A stretch of 64,000 bases of DNA, taken from the NCBI GenBank assembly GCA_036023115.1, contig JAYKKT010000089.1, positions 19,835,001 through 19,899,000 on the forward strand, given 5' to 3'. A program made the translations under genes and the position numbers. Below, in pieces: positions 1 through 9,666 of this stretch (positions are counted from its first letter, which is position 1; every line of letters begins with the position of its first letter). The notes beneath the pieces were generated by a model. That model had not been told where the DNA came from, did no database searches, and was given only the letters and a program-made list of their open reading frames with translations. The stretch comes from Brasenia schreberi. Taxonomy: Eukaryota > Streptophyta > Magnoliopsida > Nymphaeales > Cabombaceae.

Positions 1-2249
1 GAATGCACGTGTGTGGGTGTGCCAAGCCACGTTATTACAAGTGGGGGGAGACTATGCTCCGTTATTACAACCCCGTATCGAATTGAATCTCAAGCAAGTA
101 TACAACTAAAGACCGAGTTAGGCACTTACTAGTAGCTGGTCCGTAGAGGCCTTGCTAGAGCGGGGCTTGGCCTTCGCCTTGGGCTGCAAACGGGAACTCC
201 GCGAGGTTGAGCGACAAGGGGTGCTGGCCGGCTACAAATGGGGTGCAGGAGAGGCGCCTTGAAGGTGGCCGGCTACAAGCAAGGGTGTCACCTTGATGTG
301 GGGGATAAAAGGGGCTGGCAAGGTGAGTATATAGGGTCACTAGGAGAGGATATAGTGTTAGGGAATATGGCTCTAAGGGGAGCCTAAGGGAAGACCGAAT
401 GGGACACTTAGGGGAAAAGAGATGGCTGGCCGAATGGAAGGGATAGTCGGTTGGAGTGGCTGACTAGGGGAATGTGGTGGTGGCGGGCTGCTAGGATAGC
501 TATGGGTGGAGTATGGGAAGGGAGCTAGCTAGGTGATGGGGCTAGGTGGTAGTGGGAGTAGTGGGTGTAAGGGAGTGCTAGGGGCAGGTCTTAGGAAGTC
601 GAATAGGGTGGCCGGGTATAGCTAGGGTTGGTTAGGTAGTGGCGGGTAGTTAGGGTGACTAAGGCTTGGGCGAGTGGGGTTGGTGGCGGCTAGTGGCTGA
701 TATTAAGGTAAGGTGGTGGTATGGTGGGTGGCTGGGAGTGGAGAGGAAGTGGAGAAGGAGCTAGGTAGAGTGTGGGGTACTTACCGAGTGAAGAGAAGGT
801 GGCGCTCGGCTAGAAGGGAGTTGGGCGGGTGAAGAAGATGACGATGGAGGTGGCTTCGGCTGGTATGGTGGTGGCGGTGGTGGTGCTGGTGTGGTGGGAT
901 GTGGAGCAGGTGGAGCAGGTGGAGCTTGGGGAAGTGGAGGAAGGAGAGGACCCGGCTGGCTTGGAGATGGCTCCTAGATAGGAAAACCCGCCCCCAAGGG
1001 TGGGGGTTTATATAGGGATGGGTAGGTCGGTTAGGGCTGGGTTTGGGGTAGTGGTTAGGTGGTTTAGGTAGGGTGGTATGAAGATAAGGTGGGCTGGAAA
1101 GGGTAGGGCCAGATATTTTAAATACTAGTGGTTTGGGTAGATTGTGGGCTAGGGGTGGTTTAGGGGTTTAGGGCTTGGTTAGGTGGTTGGGTTCTAGGGT
1201 GAGGTTTAGTGAGCTAGGTTAGGTGATTAGGCTAGGATTAGGCTAGGTTTAGGGAAATTAAACTAGGTTTAGGGAAGGATTAGGGAAGTGGGTTAGGTGA
1301 TTAGGTTGGGATTAGGCCGGGATTAGGGAAGTGGGCTAGGTGATTAGGCTCAGATTAGGGGTGGATTAGGGTGGAAGGCTACGATTAGGTGTTTTGGGTT
1401 AGGTTTAGGTGAAGGAGCTCCCTTTACGTGGCCCATAGACCTTAACCACCTCATGTTGGTGCAGCCCTAGGTTAGGTTTTGGCTAATTACAAGCTTAAAC
1501 CCACTTAACTAGGCTAACCCACATGATTAACCCCAAACTTGACACACAAGTCAAGCTTAATTACAACACACTTGATCTTATCCACCCCCACTCTCTCTCA
1601 TGCCCATAATCCCACATGAAATTCAAGTGGGCCCCACCTCCATTTATGAGAAGGTGATGTGGGCCATGGATCTGGATATTGGATTGGATTTTTGAATCCA
1701 AATCCAAATCCAAGTCCATACATGGGTTTGGATTGGGATTTGGATATATATGGTCCAGATCCAATCCAAACTGAACTCTGACTCCTTCGAGCTGGGTTCG
1801 AAACGGACGATTTGTGCGGGGTCTGACAGCATCAACACTCCGTCTGCGTTGGGTCTTCGCCAACATGATCGTCCGCCTCTGTTTTTGCCTTCTGGAGATG
1901 ACTTCAAATGACATTTTGATAATAACAGGGTCTTGGACGTTCGAGATCCTGGGGGTATGGATTTGATACGAGAGTTGCTGTGCCGGGCTCGACATGTCCT
2001 CCGGTTCCGGGCTCTCTTTGACTTCGTTGGTCCTGTCTTGATTAGGCCAAGCTGCTTTGGGGTTTCAAAAAACGTGTTTTAAAAGGTTTTCAAAAGCCAT
2101 ATTATTTATTTTTGAAATACAAAGTTTAAAACATATATACAGGGTTGTCTGGAAGGCTCCTGGGTTTCCAGACTCAAAATAGCCCTTTGGGGCTGCTTTT
2201 ACAAAACCAGATGAATTTGAGAAATTCGTGGGATTTCGGGGTGTTTACA
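1..2249 (-). mobile_element. LTR F, partial (Tat-type Ty3/gypsy)
   Basis: Long terminal repeat in minus orientation. Its outer end is GTGTTTACA at 2241-2249, the reverse complement of the TGTAAACAC start shared by all family LTRs here. Read on the minus strand it runs through U3 (TGG-rich inverted repeats, then a telomere-like CCTAAACC block at about 1145-1410), a TATA box (TTTATATA on the plus strand at 1007-1014) followed by a GC hairpin, and the leader, and it leaves the window just inside U5. It abuts the pol of element A at 2250 in mid-codon context, so F, solo or part of a whole element, was inserted into A. The TSD cannot be checked because the other end lies outside. Confidence 0.88.
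1561..1995 (-). other. Recurrent 144-codon ORF in U3 of LTR F
   Basis: Open frame in the sense orientation of the LTR, starting MSSPAQQLSYQIHTPRI and ending near GWIRSSVL. The same frame is open in LTR A (6765-7199) and the 5' LTR of C (11323-11760). It has one in-frame stop in each LTR of L and a frame break in the 3' LTR of C. Its second half (DLDLDLD, NPNPNP) translates the ATCCAA/TTGGAT inverted repeats, so much of it follows from simple sequence. I recognise no domain. It may be only an open frame inherited by young copies; listed because it recurs. Confidence 0.25.
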
Positions 2250-2250
2250 G

Positions 2251-5200
2251 TATGAAGACATGCCGGGCATAGATCCCAGCATTGTCAAGCATCGTCTTCC
2301 CTTAGATGGAGGTGTAAAACCCATAAAGCAGAAGCTTAGGAAAATACACCCGAATGTACACACGCAAGTCAAAGAGGGTTTAGAAGATCTGCTAAAAGTC
2401 GGATTTATAAAACCCATTGCGTATTCTGATTGGTTGTCAAATATCGTTGTGGTTCGAAAAACCAATGGAAAAATTCGAATATGCATCGATTTCAGAAACC
2501 TGAATAAAGCCATTCCTAAGGATAATTATCCTTTACCAAACATAGATTTGATAGTCGATAGTACTGCAAATCATGAAATGTTTTCATTTATGGATGGCTA
2601 TTCAGGCTATAATCAAATCAAACTAAGTCCACGAGATCAGGGTAAGACCGCCTTCACAACCCCATGGGGCACGTACTTCTATACAGTCATGCCCTTTGGT
2701 TTGAAAAATGCTGGCGCAACATACCAACGAGCCATGACCACGATCTTCCATGATCAAATTCATGAGCTTGTAGAAGTGTATGTAGATGATCTCTTGGCAA
2801 AATCCAAAACCCGATGCACTCATATCGAATGTTTACAAAAGATTTTCGAAAGGCTTAGGCTTTACAAAGTAAAGCTAAACCCTCAAAAATGCGTGTTCGG
2901 GGTAGAATCAGGGAAGCTTCTAGGCTTTATGGTGAGCCAAAGGGGAATAGAAGTCGACCCCTCTAAGTGTCGAGCCATCATAGACATGGCTCCACCCTCC
3001 AATTTCACCCAAATCCGTAGCCTCCAAGGTCGCTTACAATCCGTTCGCCGATTCATATCGAATCTGGCAACTAGATGCGAACCCTTCAACAAATTGTTGA
3101 GGAAGGGCGCGAAATTCTTATGGGATGACGAATGCCAAAAGTCCTTCGAGAGACTGAAGGCATACTTGGTTAATCCCCCTATTTTGAACCCTCCAAAGCA
3201 AGGGAAACTGCTTTTATTATACATCTTCGTGCATGCAAATGCTTTAGGAGCCCTGTTGGCTCAATACGAGGATGACACCCATAAGGAGTATGCCATCTAC
3301 TATATTTCGAAAACTCTCTTGGCTTATGAACGAAATTATCAAGCCATGGAGAAGACGTGCTTGGCCCTAGTATGGGCCTGCCAGAAATTCAGACACTATT
3401 TCCTAGATCATGAGATCTGGATAGTGTCCAAGCTTGATCCAATCAAGCACTTGTTCGAAAAACCCATTCTCACGGGTAGATTGGGCAAATGGCAACTCCT
3501 TTTAATGGAGTATGATCTAAAATACCATCACCAGATCTCCATTAAGGGGCAAGCCCTAGCAGATTACGTGGCTGAGTTCCCCTTAGAGGACGCATATCCC
3601 ACTCTTGTCGAAATGCCTGATGAAGGCATATTGCAAAACCATTTTCAAAACCACATTTTGGCAAATTCTTTTGAAAACCAAGTGTGGAGGATGCACTTCG
3701 ATGGGGCACGAAACCAACGAGGGGCTGGTGCCGGAGTCATCCTAATCTCCCCTGAAAAGGGCGAGATTCCCATAGCAGTCCGCTTAGATTTTGAATGTTC
3801 CAACAACGTAGCTGAGTATGAAGCACTCATACAAGGCTTAAGAATTTCGAAAACTCTAGGGGCATCATGCATCGAGGTCTTATCAAGAGTTGGCCACTCG
3901 ATTGGTCCAGTCCTTCCAATCGTGTAAACTCACACACATAGGAAGAGAGGACAATGGCATCGCCGATGCCCTCTCCTCCTTGGGTTCAGCCCTGAAGGTT
4001 GATCCCATTTCAGGGACCAGATCTTTGGAAATATGGCATGCGCCCCACCCATCCACACACGACTTGGATATTTGCCAAAACAACCCAGAGTCTGTTGAAA
4101 AACCCTGGTTTTATGACATAAAACAATTTTTAGAAAATGGGGGATTCACCGAGGATGCCACATCCAAAGATAAGGCATTCATTCGTAAGATTTCGACCCG
4201 ATACACCATTCTGGGTGGGGTCTTATACAAAAAAAGTTTTACCGGCATTCTGCTTAGGTGTATCGACCTAGAGGAGGCTAGGATAGTGATGCATGAGTTC
4301 CACGATGGAGAATGTGGAGGTCATATTAATGGCAACATGATGGCAATGAAAATACTTAGAGGGGGCTATTTTTGGTCCACCCTGAAAAAGGATTGTCACG
4401 ATCATGCTAGGAAGTGTCATCCATGTCAAGTGCATGGGCACGCCATTCATATCCCATCATCTGCATTGCATGCCGTGGTCAGCCCCTGGCCATTTACCAT
4501 GTGGGCGTTTGACATCGTAGGCCCAATATTTCTAAAGGCCTCGAATGGGCATCGATTTATTTTAGCAGCCACGGAGTATTTCTCCAAGTGGGTGGAAGCC
4601 ATTTCCCTAACCAATGTAATGGGGCAACATGTGGTGGCTTTCATCCGGAGGAATATCTTGGCTCAATTTGGGGTTCCACGAGACCTTGTGTCTGATAATG
4701 GTACCCCATTCAAGAACGAGCGGATGGTTAAGTTGTGCAACACGTATGGCATAACTCACCACTTCTCCTCGCCCTACTACCCTCAAGGCAACGGCCAAGC
4801 CGAAGCCAGAAACAAGACTCTCATTAGTATTATTGAGAAAACCTTAGAGAAGGGTAGGACGTGGCACGAGAAGCTGGATGAAGCCTTATGGGCTTATAGG
4901 ACTTCCATCCAGACTCCCACGAATGCCACACCATTCGAATTGGTCTATGGCACAAACGCCATTCTTCTCATTCATACTCAACTGCATTCATTCCATACAT
5001 CCATAGCACTCGACCTCCCTCTAGAGACGCTTCAGCATGCTAGGATGACCGAACTAGATTTGCTAGATGAGAGGCGACTCCTTGCCATGGATCATGCTCG
5101 TGCATACCGGCAAAGGATAGCCCGACATTATAGCAAACACATGAGACCTCGCCACTTTGAAGTGGGGGATCTGGTTTTAAAAACTATCAATCATCGTGGC

Positions 5201-5353
5201 CCACACCCCCTAGGCAAGTGGCGCCCCAACTGGGATGGACCCTATGTTGTACGAGCAACCACTACGAACAACTCGTATTGGTTGATCGATGTAGAAGGTA
5301 GGAATTTAGCAGATCCTATCAATATTCAATACTTAAAGAAGTATCATGTGTAG
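2251..5353 (+). pseudogene. pol: pol of element A (RT-RNH-aRNH-INT), frameshifted
   Basis: Polyprotein for reverse transcription and integration of a Tat-type element. The first frame (Met at 2260, truly open from 2251) gives RT with MDGYSGYNQ and YVDD (2776-2787), a Ty3-type RNase H from about residue 317, and aRNH from residue 478 (MHFDGAR). The second frame (3890-5353) gives the aRNH tail, then integrase: an HHCC finger (His about 4288, Cys about 4415-4426), catalytic Asp at 4511 and 4694, Glu at 4802 (35 residues between the last two), and a GPY-like GKWRPNWDGPYVV. A 71-base deletion at about 3881, judged against element C (13424-13494), removes the aRNH GDSLLV motif and shifts the frame. 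The N-terminus is cut by LTR F. The RNH lacks its usual first Asp (LYIFVHANAL). Confidence 0.93.
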
Positions 5354-6512
5354 GATCTGGATTAAATTCCATTTTTCGAAAATTTTAGGGATAGCTGCCC
5401 TGAGACATGAAAATAAGGTGCAAAGGCAAACTCGTGTGACCCTGAGTGAGAGAATTCGCACTTGTGAAAGAGTGGAGTCTTCAAAATCGTGGTTACATTT
5501 CAAAATCCTTCTTCTTACAAAGAAAGGCCTAGTTCAATATAGCAAGATACTTGCAAGTAGTACGTGCTATTTCTAAATAGGCTGATCTGGAATGGATCGA
5601 GTGTAGGCTTGGGATAAGTCCTCCCCTCTTCTCTTCTACTTCTAAAAGGAAAACAAAGGCCCAAATAAAGGGAATTTCCCATTCAAACTCTCTTTCCAAA
5701 AGAAAGAAACCAGAATTTAAAAGAAAAATCGATTCTCTTATAAAAAAAGAGGGATTAAAGAAAAAATACTCCCAAAGGGAGACCCTCGATGAAAAAAAAA
5801 AAGGAAAAAGAGGCCAAAAAGCTCAAAAAGAGCAGTTTTCCGCCTTCTGTGCCTCAAACCACAGGATGCTTCAGAAGGGACTGTGGTATCTCTTTCCCAT
5901 CCCTGGCTTATCCCAAGCTAAAGCATGGTTCATTTCGAGGAATCCTAAAGTAAAAATAGGATTTACTTACTTGAATTTCATCTTGTTTGAGAATTCGACG
6001 TTTTGAGTAAGGCATAGGAATTTGAAATATGCCTTGTTTTCTTATAAAACCTCCGCTAGATAAGCGAGTGTTAAGGCTCAAACAAGGGCAAGCACGAAGA
6101 GCTCGAGATCCTTAGAATCGAGGCTCAAGACAGTTGTCCCTTTTGTAAATAAGTTTTGAAAAGTCGAACATCGAACAGCATAGGATTTTGCTCACTTGGA
6201 GCAGTAGGCCTTGTAAGTCTCTAGAGTTCGACCACATCTGGTCTCTGGGAGGTCGCCACTCTTGGCACCACACCCATGTCATTTGCATTCCACGCATGGT
6301 ACTTGCATGAACATGATCCCATTTAGGACCAGATTCCATGTAGATCCCTTTGGTGTGATATCTCCTCCTACCAGAGTTTGTAAATTGAGATTTTGCAAAA
6401 AATTGGGGCGATCCCATATTCTTCATGGATAGATCTAGGGAGACATTGAAAGGGGTGTTTGTCATCTTTGCCCTTATCCAAATCTATTTGGACAAGGCCA
6501 AAGAGGGGCATC
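5354..6512 (+). other. 3' non-coding block and polypurine tract of element A
   Basis: No gene in this 1.16 kb between the pol stop and the LTR. It is rich in A/G runs (about 5630-5820). A short GCTC-AAAAA-GAGC hairpin near 5820 is followed by a 7-bp stem, ACCACAG...CTGTGGT (5858-5887). Both recur in C, L and the decayed D. The block ends with CCAAAGAGGGGCATC (about 6498-6512), whose purine run is the likely plus-strand primer, directly before the LTR TG at 6513. Such a long segment between integrase and LTR is unusual for a simple gypsy element. Confidence 0.75.
5858..5887 (+). other. Conserved 3' hairpin of the element RNA (copy in A)
   Basis: A 7-bp perfect stem, ACCACAG paired with CTGTGGT around a 16-base loop. 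Copies: D at 22080-22109 and L at 49357-49385 (minus strand). In both, the stem reads ACCACGG/CCGTGGT, so one pair changes from A-T to G-C on both sides. In C (about 15475-15505) one arm is damaged. Confidence 0.6.
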
Positions 6513-6764
6513 TGTAAACACCCCGAAATCTCACGAATTTCTTAAACAAACCTGGTTTTTTACAAGCAGCCCCAAAGGGCCATTTTGAGTCTGGAAACCC
6601 AGGAGCCTTCCAAACAACCTTGTATATATGTTTTAAACTTCATATTTCAAAAATATATAATATGGCTTTTGAAAACCTTTTAAAACACATTTTGAAACCC
6701 CAAAGCAGCTTGGCCTAATCAAGACAAGACCAGCGAAGTCGAAGAGAGCCCAGAACCGGAGCAC

Positions 6765-7199
6765 ATGTTGAGCCCGGCACAACAACTCTCGTATCAAATC
6801 CATACCCCCAGGATCTCGAACGTCCAAGACCCTGTTATTATCAAAATGTCATTTGAAGTCATCTCCGAAAGGCAGAAACGGAGGCGGACGATCATGTTGG
6901 CGAAGACCCAACCCAGACGGAGCACTGATGCTGTCAGGCCCCGCACAAACCGTCCGTCTCGAACACAGCTCGAAGGAGTCAGAGTTCAGTTTGGATTGGA
7001 TCTGGACCATATATATCCAGATCCCAATCCAAACCCATGTATGGACTTGGATTTGGATTTGGATTCAAAAATCCAATCCAATATCCATATCCATGGCCCA
7101 CATCACCTTCTCATAAATGGAGGTGGGGCCCACTTGAATTTCACGTGGGATCATGGGCATGAGAGAGAGTGGGGGTGGATAAGATCAAGTGTGTTGTAA
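6765..7199 (+). other. Recurrent 144-codon ORF in U3 of LTR A
   Basis: Sense-strand copy of the frame described for LTR F, open from MLSPAQQLSYQIHTPRI to the stop. It overlaps a second open frame (6853-7116). No domain recognised. Coding function is doubtful because half of it is ATCCAA/TTGGAT repeat. Confidence 0.25.
6990..7086 (+). repeat. Double inverted repeat in U3
   Basis: First hairpin 6990-7033: TTTGGATTGGATCTGGA pairs with TCCAGATCCCAATCCAAA around CCATATATA (17/18 bases, one bulge). Second hairpin about 7049-7086: GGATTTGGATTTGGATT faces AATCCAATCCAATATCC around CAAA. The pattern recurs in F, B-type, C, G, E, I, L and M LTRs. Confidence 0.75.
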
Positions 7200-7349
7200 T
7201 TAAGCTTGACTTGTGTGTCAAGTTTGGGGTTAATCATGTGGGTTAGCCTAGTTAATTGGGTTTAAGCTTGTAATTAGCCAAAACCTAACCTAGGGCTGCA
7301 CCAACATGATGTGGTTAAGGTCCATGGGTCATGCAAAGGGAGCTCCTTC

Positions 7350-7615
7350 ACCTAAACCTAACCCAAAACACCTAATCCTAGCCTTCCACCCTAATCCACC
7401 CCTAATCTGAGCCTAATCACCTAATCCCGGCCTAATCCCAACCTAATCACCTAACCCACTTCCCTAATCCTTCCCTAAACCCAGGTTAATTTCCCTAAAC
7501 CTAGCCTAATCCTAGCCTAATCACCTAACCTAGCTCACTAAACCTCACCCTAGAACCAACCCACCTAACTAAACCCTAAACCACTAAACCACCCCATCTA
7601 AACCTAGCACACCAT
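7350..7615 (+). repeat. Degenerate telomere-like CCTAAACC block in U3
   Basis: About 265 bp of variants of CCTAAACC, CCTAATCC and CCTAACCC, including telobox-like AAACCCTAAACC at 7570-7581. It resembles the C-rich strand of the plant telomere repeat but is too irregular to be a true telomere. The same block is present upstream of the TATA box in nearly all LTRs here; on minus-strand copies it reads GGTTTAGG. Confidence 0.7.
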
Positions 7616-7741
7616 ATCCCCCAAAACCATTAAAACAAAATATCTGGCCCTACCCTTTCCAGCCCACCTTGTCATCATACCACCCTACCTAAACCACCTA
7701 ACCACTACCCCAAACCCAGCCCTAACCGACCTATCCATCCC

Positions 7742-7772
7742 TATATAAACCCCCCCCCTTGGGGGCGGGTTT
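7742..7772 (+). promoter_or_regulatory. TATA box and GC hairpin of LTR A promoter
   Basis: TATATAAA at 7742-7749 runs straight into an inverted repeat: AAACCC then C-run, TT, then GGGGGCGGGTTT (7747-7772). Transcription should start about 25-30 bases past the TATA, within or just after this hairpin. Comparable TATA plus GGGCGGGTTT pairs: B (10162), C (12303 and 17368), and on the minus strand F (1007-1014), G (24808-24813), E (about 35715), I (43758), L (47653-47660 and 57258-57265) and N (63879). Confidence 0.7.
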
Positions 7773-7980
7773 TCCTATATAGTCGCCTCACCCATCCCAG
7801 CCGGGTCCCCTCCTTCCCCAAGTCCAGCCGAATCCCACCTGCTCCACCTGCTCCGCCTGCACCACCACCTGCTCTCCATCCCACCACCATCTGCACCGCC
7901 ACCTACACCACCACCTCCCAACCGAACACCACCACCTACCCAACTCCCTTCCAGCCGAGCGCCACCCTCTTCTTCACCCG

Positions 7981-8445
7981 GTAAGTCCCCTACACCATAC
8001 CCTGCTACTTCTTCACTCCCTCTCCACTCTCAACCACCTAATCCACTCCCATATCCCCCTAACATCAGCCCTTACACTCGCTGCCACCCTTCTCACTCAG
8101 CCGAAACCAAACTCCCTAAATACCCGCCACCACCAAGCTCCTAGTCGGCCACTCCAACCGACTGTCACCTTGTCGTTTGGCCGGCCACCCGCCAGCCGTA
8201 TCCTTTCCCTATCTAGTTCCCTTCCCTTAGTGTCATATTCCCCAACACTACACTCCCCCTAGTGACCTTACCTAGCCCCTTCAATCCCCCACATCAAGGC
8301 GATACCCTTGCTAGCAGTCGGCCACCTTCAAGGCACCCGGCCAACACCCCTTGTCGCTCAACTTCGCGGAGCTCCCTCTTGCAACCCAAGGCGAAGGCCA
8401 AGCCCATGCTCAAGCAAGGCATCTATGGACCAGCTACTAGTAAGT
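7981..8445 (+). other. Two conserved splice-donor-like GTAAGT sites in LTR A leader
   Basis: CCG|GTAAGT at 7981 and CTA|GTAAGTG at 8440. Equivalent pairs occur in C (17599 and 18050), D (AAG|GTGAGT at 27151, GTAAGTG near 27970) and J (AG|GTAAGC at 40133, GTAAGTG near 40809). They suggest a spliced leader; no transcript evidence is available. Confidence 0.4.
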
Positions 8446-8674
8446 GCCTAACTCGGTCTTTAGTTGTATACTTGCTTGAGATTCAATTCGATACGGGGTT
8501 GTAATAACGGTGCATAGTCTCCCCCCGCTTATAATAACGTGGCTTGGCACACCCACACACGTGCACTCTCTTAGTGTGCATGATTTTGAACACACACGGG
8601 CCTAATCAGCCCCTAATACGTAAGTATATACATATACTTTCATTTTTGAAGGGTTTTGCTTAAGTTGGGTGCGT

Positions 8675-9300
8675 TGTCTTTCAATTCAAGCACTCACACA
8701 CATTGAGCTTTCGCTCTTATTTGAAAGACCCAAGTAAGGGCCGACCTATACTATTTGGGTTTCATTTCATGTCGTCTGGGTAAGTCTTTCAATTCAAGCA
8801 CTCTCACACACATTGAGCCTTCACTCTTATTTGAAAGACCCAAGTAAGGGCCGACCTATACTATTTGGATTTCATTTCATGTCGTGTGGGTAAGTCTTTC
8901 AATTCAAGCACTCTCACACACATTGAGCCTTCGCTCTTATTTGAAAGACCCAAGTAAGGGCCGACCTATACTATTTGGGTTTCATTTCATGTCGTGTGTG
9001 TAAGTCTTTCAATTCAAGCACTCTCACACACATTGAGCTTTCGCTCTTACTCCCAAGACCTTAGTCAAGGCCTATTGCAGTTATATTTGGGTTTAATTTC
9101 ATGTCGTGTGCGTAGTACTTCAATTCAAGCACTCACACACATTGAGCTTTCGCTCTTATTCCCAAGACCTTAGTTAAGGCCATACTGCAATTTATATTTG
9201 GGTTTAATTTCATGTCGTGTGTGTAAGTCTTTCCATTCAAGCACGCACCCACATTGAGCCTTCGCTCTTATTTGCAAGACTCGAGTAAGGGCTCATATAC
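8675..9300 (+). repeat. U5 tandem repeats of about 110 bp, six copies (LTR A)
   Basis: Each unit holds CATTGAGC, a GAGC-CTTC-GCTC type mini-hairpin (seen at 8703, 8813, 8923, 9032, 9142, 9256), a GACC...GGCC mini-hairpin and TTTCATTTCATGTCGTG. Copy number differs among LTRs: about six in A and B, four in C, D and J, three in L, five in N. Confidence 0.85.
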
Positions 9301-9666
9301 ATACTCTATATACATATCTCCCTTCGGCATTTATATTTCAAGTCATTTCCCTTCGGTTATTTCCCTTCAGTATTGTCTTTACATTCGGGTTTTCTCTTTG
9401 GAGTAGCGTGAGTTTGCATTGCATCTACGCCATACCACGAGGTAGGACGCATATTGCATCAAAGCAAGCCCCGCTCGAATTCGCCCATGTAGTGGAGTGT
9501 TCATAACACACAAACTAGGTGGCCCGAAATGGGATAAAAGGAAAGACTTAGGCACGTGGAAATCCACGTGATCTAAAATATGCAATCGCATCTAAAAGAC
9601 CCGAATTAGACACCTCGAACCGCTTCGTAGACTTTCTCTCCCAAAACTCGATTTTTGCAAAGCGTA

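Noticed and set aside
1140..1410. True telomere or subtelomere
   Set aside because: The CCTAAACC-like words are irregular, short, and occur at the same place in every LTR of the family; they are part of U3.
2883..4798. Minus-strand frames across pol of A (and matching ones in C and L)
   Set aside because: Shadows of the pol reading frame; they repeat only because pol is repeated.
5346..5576. Small ORF after pol of A (MCRIWIKFHFSKIL), also in C at 14959
   Set aside because: Overlaps the pol stop and is shared only by these two close copies; in L the segment is not clearly open. No support for coding beyond proximity.
8675..9300. Possible CRISPR-like array in U5
   Set aside because: Units are adjacent tandem repeats of about 110 bp without unique spacers, inside a plant LTR.
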